NCBI GenBank assembly: GCA_039720395.1
Contig: CM077827.1
Location: 14,671,615-14,735,614, forward strand
Reading direction: 5' to 3'
DNA from: Liquidambar formosana
Lineage: Eukaryota > Streptophyta > Magnoliopsida > Saxifragales > Altingiaceae
Length of the DNA stretch: 64,000 bases
Below are positions 53,330 through 64,000 of this stretch, in pieces. Each line of letters starts with the position of its first letter. Positions within the stretch are counted from its first letter, which is position 1. The notes beneath the pieces are model-generated. The model was not told where the DNA came from. It was given only the letters and a program-made list of their open reading frames with translations, and did not search any database. A program made the position numbers and the translations under genes.

Positions 53330-54107
53330 CAATGTTTTCATTCTTGCTATCGAACAGTCAACCATTTCCTTCTGCTTTGCTCCTATAGAAATTGGAAGGG
53401 GTTGTGTTGAGGTGACTTTCCAGCATAGGAGATGAGGTGTAAGTTAGCAAGTGTTAGTAACTGCCTGGGAAAGTAAACTTGAAGCCTAAAAAATGTTTCT
53501 GTTATTAATTTTGACTGGAGAACAAAACTTAGATTTCATGGTATAAAATAGGAAATGAAACAAAAGTACTGCTTTTAATGATGATGGGGGAGACATAAAA
53601 CAATGGGGAAGAGGATTTAAGAATAAAAATTATCAGTTTATGATGTTACTTAAAATTAACCATTTTCTGCTCGTCTTATGTTTTTCCTTGTGAGTATTTG
53701 ACTTTGTATAAATAGTGCTCCAAAGTTCAACTATTTGCTTAATTTTTTTTGATTTATTTCATCCAAGTATAACTGAATGTTTTCTATAGTTTGCCTGCTC
53801 ACATGCTTGGAGACCTAATATTTAAAAGGGTAGTATCAATCTATTTAGTGTGCTCTGATAAAGTTGAGGTGAGTGCAAATGGATGTCTTTTTGCGCATGT
53901 TTGGTTAAAGTTTGCTATTAGATGTGCTTGCTTTCTATAGTTTGGAAAGGTAATACTGGAGAATGATATAGAAAATTTTGAGATACTGTTGTTGTAGCAC
54001 AAAACCATAGCATTTTGGCGACTAACGCTGCACTTCTTGAAAATGCTGGAGAAATGTCTCTCTTTTTATTTATGGCATGCTGTTTTTCGGAAATGGGCTG
54101 CATAGCC

Positions 54108-54124
54108 TCATATATATATATATA

Positions 54125-54164
<40 letters not shown>

Positions 54165-54200
54165 TATATATATATCTATATATATATATATATAAATATA
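54108..54200. repeat. (AT)n microsatellite with ATCT/AGAT interruptions
   Basis: About 90 bp of AT dinucleotides, able to form a long hairpin. Confidence 0.95.
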
Positions 54201-55245
54201 TTTTGATCAACAACAAGAAATAAATTTTTTTAAAGGAAAAAGAGAAACGAGAATACAAAAAAAGAGGACAAGATGTCATCACCTTAGAACTAACAAAAGA
54301 AAATAAAACTACAAGCTACAAACCAATTTCCAAACATACTTTAATAACAAATAATGGCACACCCACAAAAGCTTTGGAAACTAATGCCCAAAATGAGGCT
54401 AAAAAACAAACACGATCCCACAACTCTTCTACCATAGCCTCATTTATCAGCTGGAACACATTTCTTTTCTTAATTTCCTTTCCCACTGATACAAATGGAG
54501 CCCAATAGAAAGTTATCCTGCAATAAATCTTTTGATATTGTTAAATACTAGCTTCTTTGACAGCATCTTCAGTCTACCAAACTGATGTCATTTCAGTCTT
54601 GGTTGATATCTTATATGTATACTGAAATTTCATGATTTCGTCAATATACTGGATGTTCTGTAGTAGTTTCAAAGAAAGAAACTGGTAATGGCTAAAATTT
54701 CTTGTGTAATACTGTTGAGCTATTAGGGAAATTCACAAGTCTCCTAGGTGGAAATTCAGTACTCGTTGTTTTCTTGACTTTTTCTTTGTGTATCAACTAT
54801 ATTGTTTGTAGTGGCATTAGAATCCATTTTTGGCTACATACTTGGTTCCGTGATTCTCCCATTGAAGTCTGTGTTCCCTCGTATTTTTTCATGTTGTCTG
54901 AGATAGAAATTCTATTGTTTCTAGTATATGGAACCAATACTCATTTTTGGAACTTCAATTTATTAAAACTTTACATGATTGTTAGGATGATTAGCTTTCC
55001 GCTATCCTTGATGTTATCAACGAAGTTTATACTTTCCTTTTTTGTGATGATAAATGGTGTTGGTTCTTGGATCCAATGCCCTCTCTTCTTTTAAGGCCAC
55101 CGTCCCCCCAAGAAAAAAATGTTGTATTGTTTTTTAGATCCTCTTCCTTTATCCTTTAATCACATTTGGTTTCTGAGTGTGCCCCCTTAGCTCGGTTGGT
55201 TGCTCATGGTAAGGTTAATACATACAACATAGTTCAAGAGGGAAG

Positions 55246-57880
55246 ATTTTATTTTATTTTATTTTATTTTTGGCCCTTTTTTTCGGATATGTAAAGTATT
55301 TATTAACAAAAAGAGCAGAGGCTCTTGTACATAGGAAGTATACAAGAAAAAGGCCTTGAGACCTAAAGAGCTACCCATGCAAAAAGAAAATTAAGGACGT
55401 GATTTCAAAGACTATATTGTGCTTTTTACATTTTCAAAGATTCTCTTGTTCCTGATGCAGGACAACCACATAAATTCACAAAGAACACTTAAAGAAAAAG
55501 AAGTAGAGAAAATAAAAGAAAAAGAAGCAAGAAAGAAGTTGGAACTCCTAGGAATCGGAACCTTTTGGGGGGGGGGGGGGGTTGGAATCGACACTAAACC
55601 TAAGAAACACCAATTTTTATTTCATAAAAAATTGACCTCTTAGAGAAATATTGGAGCCCTTGTGTAGGGACTCCAATTACATTAAAATTTGAAATTACTT
55701 GGCCCTAAAGTCTGGAAAATTAAAAGGTAACATGCCATTATTCTATAGATAAAATAAAATAAGATAAAATAAGCTATAGAAATTAGAAGCCTCAGTTGTC
55801 AAGGCATGAGGGAAATCCGTTGGTTTAGGCCTGATGTCCCCATCAGTTCCTCTCTCTTCACAATAACCAAAAAACAATGTGGGCCACAAGCTCCTAAACC
55901 GCAAGAGTGAGTTTATTGGAGCTACTGCACAGCCAAGACTCTAGCACATGAATCAGCCTCCTATGCATGATCCACTGCATATGAAACAAGCCCAAACAGT
56001 AGTACTGTACCTCCCTAGACTTTAAGCAGTGGATGAGAAAATGATCCATTGAATCCTCTTCCTTCTTGCATAGCACACACCAACTAGCCACTTGAAAATC
56101 CTTCTGCGAATTATCTAGAGTTAAGCACTTACCACAACAAGCAACCTAGGTAAAAATTGAAACCTTAGAGGGTAATTTTGGGATTCAAATCTCATGAATG
56201 GGAAAACTTCTCCGGTGAGCCAACACACGGTAGTAGGACTGAACAAAACAGGTCCCATTCTTTATAGTCTCCAAACAATACCATCTGCCCCTTCCCATTC
56301 TATCTGAACTGAGTAGATCTTCTAAAAAAACATCATAACCTCATCTAGTCCTAGTCATGAATATTCCTCCCATGGCACTTCCCATTCTACTGAACCAAGT
56401 AGATCTTCTAAAATATCATCATAACCTCTTCTAACTCCTAGACACGAATATTCCTCCCAATATTGACGTTCCAACAAAAAGATTCATTCCACCAACTCAT
56501 AAAGAGTGGGAAACTCCTCTGTCAAGGCCTTCTCACCACACCACTCTTCCTCCCAAAATCTAATGGAGTCTCTTTCCTTGAAACTGAGTTCCAACAACAA
56601 AATTTGTTTTCCTAACTCAGATTTTCTGGCACCTAAGCCTCCCTATCCACCAGCAACTCATAAAGAGTGGGAAATTCCTCTCTCAAGGCCCTCTCACACT
56701 TCCTCCTAAAATCTAATGGATTCTCTTTCCCCTACTTTAAACCGAATCTGTTTTTTAAAGTTAAATTTCTACAAACCGACCCCATAAGAACCTTTAACCA
56801 TCTTAGATCTCCAATTCCCCTCCTCATTCCCAAATTTCACCCCCAACTTCCTCCACAACTCAACTTTCTCCATTATGTACGTCCATAACCATTTACCTAA
56901 GAGTGCCTTGTTCATACCAGCTAGAAGTCTAAACCCCAACCCCCTTCTATTTTCAAAGAGCATATTGTATTCCAATCCACCAGGTGCATCTTGGCCTCAT
57001 CCCCTAAATTCGCCCATAGAAAATCTCTTTGGAGTTTCTTTGATCTCTTCGCTACCACAATAGGGATCTTAAAGAGTGACATAAAATGAGTATGCAAAGT
57101 TGACAACGTGCTCTTAATTAAAGTAATCTTGCCTCCTTTTGATAGATAGCCCTTTTTCCAACTACATAGTCTTTTCTTGAATGTATCCACAGCAGGGTTT
57201 AAAACTCAGATACTCTTATGAGCTGCCCCTAAAGGTAGACCAAGATAAGTGGGACGAATTCCTACTCTGCACTCTAGGACAGAAGCAAGAGATTTCACAT
57301 CAACCCATCCCCCACTGCAATCAACTCAGTTTTGCCCAGGTTAACCTTTGGCCTCGGATACCACCTCAAAACACAAGAGCACACACTTGAGGTATCTAAG
57401 CTGAGAGCAGGAAGCTTTACACAACACAGTAGCATCAATGTGTCATCACATACAGTAAGTGGCAGATTCTACTCCTTGCTGACCACCCCCCTCAACCACA
57501 AAACCTTGAAGTAAATGCACATCAAACATCATCTGAATCAACGTACCCAATGCCTCCATGACAATAATAAAGAACAAGGAAGAGAGTGGATCCCCTTATC
57601 ACAACCCACGAGAACTCCTGAAAAAGCCAAACATACTCACATTAACCAACATAGAAAAAGCTGTTGTCGAAATGCACTGCTCAATCCACTTTTTCCACTT
57701 CCCTCCAAAACCTTTCCTCTCTAGAAGATAGAGCAGAAACCACCAGTTGACATGGTCATAACCCTTTTTGTTATCTTACTTACAAATCACACTATAGGCA
57801 CCCAATCTTAGTCTAGCATGTACACATTCATTGCAATTTAGACCGCATCAAGAATCTGCCATCCTCCCACAAGAAGATTT
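55246..57880 (-). pseudogene. 5'-truncated L1-type LINE fragment
   Basis: Minus-strand frames show the C-terminal part of a plant LINE RT protein: LSKGGKITLIKSTLSTLHTH and RDFLWANLGDEAKMHLVDW (56,921-57,190), with zinc-type C-terminal text SWCVLCKKEEDSMDHFLIHC (55,894-56,091). On the plus strand the left edge is T-rich (55,247-55,289), the poly(A) tail in reverse. Many stops and frame changes; the catalytic FADD-type block is not seen. The right boundary is approximate. Confidence 0.8.
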
Positions 57881-57989
57881 CATATAAGCCCTTTATCCCA
57901 ACATGTGCGTGTGTTATTCAAATGGGTAATCCATTGATCACTTGTTTCTTCATTTCCTGTTAGTTACAAAGTTTTGGTGTAAGTTTTTT

Positions 57990-58890
57990 TAAATAGCGAG
58001 GGTTTTGTGGGCTCCTCTTAGACACACTTCATTTCTTTTGGAAACATATTTTTCAGGTTTTGGTGGTTTAAGAGGTAGGGTCTTTTGGAATTATGTTGTG
58101 TTGGCCATATTGTGGCACATTTGGTGGGAAAGAAACAATAGAATTTTTGAAGATAGGAAAAGAAGTGATACTACTTTGTGGGAAAATATTAGAAGCTCAG
58201 TCTCTTGTTGGGTTTCTGTTTTTGAAGAGTTTAACAGTTTCCCTCTTCTGCTCATTATGGAAGATTGTTGAGTGTGGAAAGTTGCTTAGGTATGTTCTTG
58301 GAAGCTGCCTCCTTTTGGTAAAATTAAGTTTGGCTGCATTCTTGAAAATTTGGGTGTTACTAGAGTTGGGGGATATTTTTAGAAATCATGAGGGCAGTGC
58401 TATCCTCTTTCTCTATGCCCGATGGTGAAGGTTTTTCCATTAAGGCAGAGATTTGTGCTCAAGGAAGATTCTTTCTCAGTTATTTCTTGGTTGGAGGAAG
58501 GAGAGGAAGTTGGAGATATTGCTATGTTATTAGAGAATTTTTGGACATTGTTAGGCAAATTGGGTTCAATTTCACTTGGACTCATAGATCACTAACAGAG
58601 AAGCAGATTTTTGGCTAAGATAGGGCCCATTATGTTGGAAACTTTTATAGGTCATTTTTATATTCCTTGTGCTTCTTGTTAAGAGGCCTTTTGGCTTTTG
58701 GTTGTTTTTATTTTTGGAGGGTGTTTTTGTTCATCATTTCTTTTTGTTGAGAGATTGGGGCTGTTGATCAGTTTGTTGCCTTTTCGGTTTCCGATGGACT
58801 TCTAGTTCTTTCTTTGTATTTTCATTTTGTGATTAATATGCATGTTTTCTATCAAAAATAAAGAAACAAAACAAAACAAAAAAGAAGAAA
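57990..58890 (+). pseudogene. LINE 3' fragment in opposite orientation
   Basis: The plus frame at 58,005-58,271 reads VFWNYVVLAILWHIWWERNN and RIFEDRKRS, the conserved LINE C-terminal (zf-RVT neighbourhood) sequence. Non-coding 3' sequence follows, then an A-rich end (58,853-58,890). It is tail-to-tail neighbour of the minus-strand LINE fragment but carries different text, so it represents a separate insertion. Confidence 0.75.
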
Positions 58891-59193
58891 TTGGAAATTA
58901 AGATGCGATTCTAATCGATCAAGTGAATGACAGTTTAATAGCACAACTGCATAATTTGGTCAGACTTAAAAATTTTAGGTACAATCCCACTTAGTTTCAT
59001 CGTACTTTTGAGTTAGTATATTATAATTAGCTTCATATCAATTACATTTAATTAATTTTTTAATGGAAAAATGTATTTCGTAATTAATCAAAATTATGCT
59101 TTGGTGGGTGAGTTTGTATTTGAATCCTTAGAAGTGTTCTAGTGTGAGCTGTCACAGAATCTCCAGTGTTACGAGTTTATTTGTTATTATTAG

Positions 59194-59519
59194 GGTCCAA
59201 AAAGCAACGGCGCCGATTACTGCCTCGGAAGCGTCGTATAGAAGAAAAAGAGAAAAACAATGTAGACGAAAATGAGACAAGCTGGGAAGAAAAGGAGCAA
59301 ATGATGGCCAGAAAACTGCGTGAGAATGCAGAGCTGATCCATGCCATTCTGAAAGGAAAATTGACTGAGAATGCGGATTATTCGTCGGCTGATTCAAAGA
59401 AAGGTGAAGCCTTCCAAACTGATTTCACAAGACGTCAAGGTGACAAGCTCATTTCATGCTTTGGAGATCTTGTAAACACCCTTGAACAGTTTTGTGATCT
59501 AGTCCGGGAATGTGGATAA
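59194..59519 (+). CDS. Trihelix transcription factor, exon 2 (terminal)
   Basis: It begins after TTATTATTAG and continues exon 1 in phase (Gly codon split 1+2). It starts with a basic run SKKQRRRLLPRKRR, a likely nuclear localisation signal, then E/K-rich helices (EKEQMMARKLRENAELIHAI) and ends LEQFCDLVRECG before TAA at 59,517. The helical tail could mediate dimerisation. A probable 3' UTR follows to about 59,850. Confidence 0.85.
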
Positions 59520-60997
59520 GCTTTGGTAGAAAATGGCGTCAAATTTTCCAGTCAAATGCTAAATGTAATGTAGTTGGTACTTGCGAGCGTCATGACCGTT
59601 TGGTTTTTGGATCCTCAAGACCAAATCGCTGTAAATAAGAGTACTTTCTTTCTCTCTGGTTTTTTCATTGTGACCAGGGTAAATGAATGTAGTTCGAACT
59701 TGAAAGTTCAAAGTTTGGGCTGGGTAAATGATTTTAGTTCTGTTGCAGACTTACAGTTCATCTAAATGTCTCATGGAAAGCAACCAATCACTCTGATTTA
59801 TGTTGCTTCTGAAATGAAACGATTTTCCTTTTCATAGCTTTTATTTTTCCATAATGCATGTTTTCTCTTGTTTTATATTTTGTGGCAAAGAAGGGGGGAT
59901 GTAAAGAAACAGCCTAATTCCTGCTCTATAATTTTGGGGATTATTGTGACGGTGGCCGATGTCCTTTTGGTTTTAACAATCTGTGTGAAACCCACTGGAA
60001 TAATTCCTTAACAAAGGGCAGTTCTTCCCCTCCATAATGAACCAAGTTTGTGGCCTCTTTGTTTTATGAGCCGTCGCGTTATCAAGTTCAATCTTCACCT
60101 TGCTTAACCTGCATTTCAACTTGGATCGGGAAACTCTGACCAACCCCTTTTTTAATATATCCTAAAATTTTGGATTTTTAAAAATTAAAAAAAAAAATAT
60201 TTCCAAAAAGGTAAGAAAAAAAAAGGTAAATCACAAGAAACCCACCTAATGTTTAGCCATATTTTACATAACCTCCTTAAATAAAAAATATATGTAATGT
60301 CCCTCTATGGTTAGGTTTTAAGATGAAAAGTCAAGTAGAAATTAGGTGGAAAAACATCATATCCTTTTCATGTGCTCAATATTTACCTATTCTTATAGTG
60401 TTTTCCCATATAATTTCAACTAAAATTTTCACCTAAAACCTATCCATAGGGGGGGGGGGGGGGGTATTATATCAATTTTTTCTTTAGGAAGATCATGTGA
60501 AAAATGGTGAAATATTAGAGAGGATTTCTTGTAATTTACCCAAGAAATAAAGATAAAAATTTGAGCATAGTTTTTTGTAATTTCTTGAGATACTTAATTT
60601 GCAAATAAGATTATATCGTTTGCAGGGCCACTTCAATTTTGTACAATTTCTCTATAGAAAATAAAGAAGTGGAAAAAGGTTATGGCAAGAGCCAATCTGG
60701 AACTCCCCTTATGGTTGCACCCTTACAGTTACAGCCCCTACCTCGACTGAAATTGTCACAAAGCCAATCTAAAAAACAAGTTGTAGGATTGTAACCATAT
60801 GAGAGTTGGCTGAGGCATACAAAGTAAAATAAAAAGAAACTCAATATCAAATCAAGGGTGACTATATTGAGAATAGATATTCAATTATTGAAATTTTAAT
60901 TTGATAATATTTGGCATAGAGTGGGCAATTTGAAGGAAGGATTAAAACAAATTTAAGAACAAAAATATATGAAAACACATACTAGGCTAGAATACAC
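59520..60997. other. 3' flank of the trihelix gene, intergenic
   Basis: No ORF of note. It contains an 18-G run at 60,449-60,466 within AT-rich DNA. No terminator or RNA structure can be supported. Confidence 0.5.
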
Positions 60998-61070
60998 AAC
61001 TCCACTGGGAATTGAACCCAGAATCTCTGGTTTCGTAGACCAGCGCCTTAATCCGTTGGGCTATGGAGTC
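60998..61070 (-). tRNA. tRNA-Arg (anticodon ACG)
   Basis: The minus strand gives a 73-base cloverleaf: acceptor GACTCCA with TGGAGTT, D arm with GGATTA loop, anticodon stem CTGGT/ACCAG with loop CTACGAA (anticodon ACG), and T arm CTGGGTTCAATTCCCAG. The B box GGTTCAATTCC is intact apart from the allowed purine change. The first acceptor pair would be G-U instead of G-C. A TTTT run lies about 25 bases downstream, as for Pol III genes. No intron. It is probably a functional or recently functional nuclear gene. Confidence 0.9.
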
Positions 61071-63171
61071 GATGGGTTGGCCGTATGTGAAGCCATAGAT
61101 AATTTTTATTTTTTATAATCTAAAATACCAATAAATAAATTAGCTTAAATATTTCTAAAATACCAATAATAACAAAAACTTAGATTCTAAGGAATCTAAT
61201 TTTGATCGTCTTCCTATAATAATAATAATTAAAAAAAAAGGGAATCTAATTTCAGACGAATCGAAAGGGTGGAGGAAAAGCTTTCAAAAATGTTTTGGAA
61301 AAAGAATGGTCATTGGTCAAAATATATAGGATTTTTGACAATAGTTTAACTCTCAACTTTGTGATTCTGATGATTTGGTTCATTTTTTAAAAGGAACAAT
61401 TTAAGATGACAGATTGTCATTGCTTTCAAATCTTAACTATTTAAACCATAAAAAAAATGGATTTTAAAAAAAAAACCTCTAACATCTTTTATGTGATCAT
61501 GATATTACTGTCATGCTAGTAAGGTCCATTTTAAAATTTCTTCATTATCATCTCGCTGTTCTGTACTTTTGTCATGGTAGCAATATTCCTTCTTTCTTTT
61601 CCTTTTTGTTTTGTTTTTGTTAATATGAAATTTGGGCGGCCCCGGGGTGGGGATGTTTGGCATGAAAGGTGTACACTCTTAGCGTGGCAGAAAACAAAAA
61701 GCTGTCAAACGAACTAAACCCATTGTGCAAAATATGATGTCAATGTCAGCTGATTACATGAAGGATATTATTATAAAATAATACTTTTACTTCTTATTAA
61801 GGATTAGGATATCTTAGACCTTACTCTGATGAGGTTTCAGTTTAAATTAATTTCCTAATTAGTCATTTTAAAATGTCTCTTACCCACATAATTAAAAAGA
61901 GAAGTTGAAATGATGACCTCTTACGATTACATCTAAGGCTGATAGTTCAGCCAACCCATATATGTGAGCAAGTGTAAAATAATAATTTGATGTTTATAAT
62001 GAAAACAAAATTTTGACCCTTAATAGGTATTTTGAACATTTTGTAAATTGTTGCGCACAAGGGGAGAAGAGTGTTTTGTCTTCACAGTGAAAATAAGTAG
62101 ATTGATTTTAAAAACTTAGGCCTCTTGTGAGTTTAATGTGCATGCATGCCAGTATTCAACCTTTTGGGTATTCCCACAAAATGGATTTGGTTTATACTTG
62201 TCCTTAGGGCCCTAAGTTAGGCGATTAGGGAAGAAAGTTAAGAAAACCTATCTCCTGTGAAGTTTTAATTGCCTCAATGGAACAAATTTTTTTATGAAAA
62301 CAAAAAAGAAACAGAAAAAAAAAAAAAGAAATAATTTAACTAGACTCCCACTGACTTAAAGCACATTAGAAAAGTAAATGATCAGACCAGAAGAGTGGGT
62401 AAGCTTTTGAACAAGGAAAATGCTACTTCACCTCCTTTTTATCACCTATTTTTCACTACCCACCCTATGTGTCTACAAGTCAAAAAGTGATTGCTATCAT
62501 AAAGGGTTTAGTATGAAAAAAGATGAGAAACTGCCACAATATAGATGGATGGGGAATATGAGTGAAAATGTGAAATAGTACTAGTCTTTGAACAATTAAC
62601 ATAGAAACTCAGTCAAACTAAAGACAAAACGATACTTACTGTTGGAGCCTTCAACAAAACTTGAAAAGAGCAATTTGATTGAAAGTTATGTGTTTGAAAG
62701 CAGGCATTGGAGTGCCACCACCCAAAAAAAAAAAAAAAAGAAATGGAAGGAAGAAGTCATGCACGGGAACGTAAAAAAAGATGCAACAGCCTTTTAGTTA
62801 GCAGGTTCGATCTTGAGGACAAAATTGTGAAACAGAGAAAGGATGGGTGAGAGCCGGGGTCTGTGCAGAGGCGAAATTAAGTATACTAATCTCTAGGAAT
62901 AATAATTGGTTAGGTCACACCTCAATTTTAGTTTAATTATTGTTAAAAGCTTGAATGACACTATAACTTGAATAGTTGGGCAATCTAGATAAATTACCAA
63001 CTTGTCTAAATTTATTTAACAAGAAAGATAGATATAAGTAGTTTAACAGCATATAAATGGGTAAAAGTATGAAAACAGGATATGGGAAATAAAATGAAAA
63101 TCAGGCAGGTTATTGTCACCACAAAAATTCATTTGTATTCTCGTTTAATTTACACTTTTTAAGGTTTTATG
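61071..63171. other. Intergenic AT-rich DNA
   Basis: No supported gene or TE. Short A runs lie at 61,463-61,472, 62,318-62,330 and 62,725-62,740. Confidence 0.5.
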
Positions 63172-64000
63172 TGTTGGAAATTAATGTGTTACTTTTATAA
63201 TTTTGTCAAAACAGTAAGTATATAAAACACAAATAGAATGAAATAAATTATGAAAAATCACAAACTTACAGTATTCAGAAGATAATTAAAACAGAAATGG
63301 ATTGATCAAGGCTAGCATTTGACGCTATATTCTTAGGACAGATTTTGCCCCTTAGTGCTTTGAGTCTCTTGGACGTCTGCCTCCCAAGATACAATAATTT
63401 GCACGCACAGAAAAAACCTGCAGTCTCTGTGTTTGCCCAACCCACTGTGTCCTTACTTTCTCTCTAGTGATGACTCAGAATGTGTGAAACCTCTAATTGT
63501 GTACGAAATGAGGTTTACATAGACTCTGAAGTGACTCTCCAGAACAGTCAAGAGACACATTGATCAGGTGTGTCTAATGAACATTATTAATTTGAATTAG
63601 CAAAATTAAATTTTGCTTAAAAAATAATACACATGGGTCGGTCTTACTTGACCTAACCTGGCCTGGCTCGATGCGGGCAGGCACGCATGTGTTTTTGGGT
63701 CCAAGTCCAACATTGGCTAAGTCCTCCCCCCTTCACAAAACTTGGGTGTCCTTAGGGCCCAAACTATAGGCCCAATTTATGTGTATATAAATTCACTAAG
63801 GAATTCATAGTTTTCCAATGTGAGACAACCTTTATTACCATTCTTCAACAACCATTCAAGGATGACTTTAGAGAACAATTTATCATTTAACCTTTAAATG
63901 ATTTTGGCCAAGTAAATATTTGAATTAAATCTCCACATGGAAATTAACTAATTCCAATATGGACCCATCTCAAATTACATATGGGACCCACATAAATAAA
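63172..64000 (+). repeat. Possible LTR fragment running off the right edge
   Basis: It begins TGTTGGAAATTAATGTG, a common plant Copia LTR start, and contains a TATA-like GTATATAAATTC at 63,783-63,794. There is no partner repeat, primer site or TSD in the window, so this is weak. Confidence 0.25.

Larger units (their letters stand above)
46203..59193 (+). other. 12,991-bp intron of the trihelix gene
   Basis: GT at 46,203 and AG at 59,192-59,193 join exons in phase and give an uninterrupted, domain-consistent protein. The intron is far longer than usual for plants because of accumulated TIR elements, LINE pieces and microsatellites, listed separately. Unlisted stretches hold plain AT-rich DNA without supported genes: 46,203-46,950, 47,086-47,975, 52,244-53,019, 53,150-54,100 and 54,230-55,245. 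Confidence 0.75.

Overview
The window is plant nuclear DNA, most likely from a woody eudicot. It carries plant Copia and Gypsy LTR retrotransposons with tRNA-type primer binding sites, an endogenous pararetrovirus of a type known only from plants, L1-type LINE fragments, hAT-like and Mutator-like TIR elements, and a trihelix (Myb/SANT-like) gene with a GT-AG intron. I see no operons, CRISPR arrays or bacterial genes. Species cannot be assigned from the sequence alone.

Positions 1-24,784 form a nest of retrotransposons. The oldest layer (LTR-B, 21,498-24,784) is split by a large Copia (Copia-A, minus strand, 5' LTR 19,807-21,497) that runs off the left edge. Copia-A is itself split twice. A young 6.1-kb Copia (Copia-N, 358-6,470, TSD TTAAG, apparently identical LTRs) sits in its gag. 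A 9.5-kb Gypsy element (TRG, 7,010-16,542, TSD CTCAC, LTRs about 99.7% identical) sits in its leader. TRG has an intact gag but no pol, and carries blocks of 45-, 47- and 30-bp tandem repeats. Copia-N lacks the RT core and most of gag. Both therefore look like non-autonomous elements mobilised in trans.

A solo Gypsy LTR follows (25,038-27,520, TSD ATATG). From 28,775 to 37,514 lies a decayed, rearranged endogenous caulimovirid, best matching the two-ORF Florendovirus layout: movement, coat, protease, RT and RNase H regions, an overlapping ORF2, a promoter, a tRNA-Met primer site, and a second promoter copy. It is flanked by direct repeats of about 230 bp of host sequence and is interrupted by a 939-bp hAT-like element with an 8-bp TSD. 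Another Copia (Copia-P, 37,940-45,108, TSD AATCT) follows. It keeps integrase tail, RT and RNase H, but its gag/protease/integrase-core region has been replaced by repeats and unrelated sequence.

From 45.1 kb the window becomes genic. A trihelix-like gene has exon 1 at 45,662-46,202 and exon 2 at 59,194-59,519, with consistent reading phase and a 12,991-bp intron. The intron holds nested TIR elements, a long-TIR Mutator-like element, two opposed LINE fragments and microsatellites. A tRNA-Arg(ACG) gene lies on the minus strand at 60,998-61,070. The last 3 kb has no recognisable gene and may end in an LTR fragment. Apart from the trihelix gene and the tRNA, most coding capacity here belongs to mobile or viral sequence.
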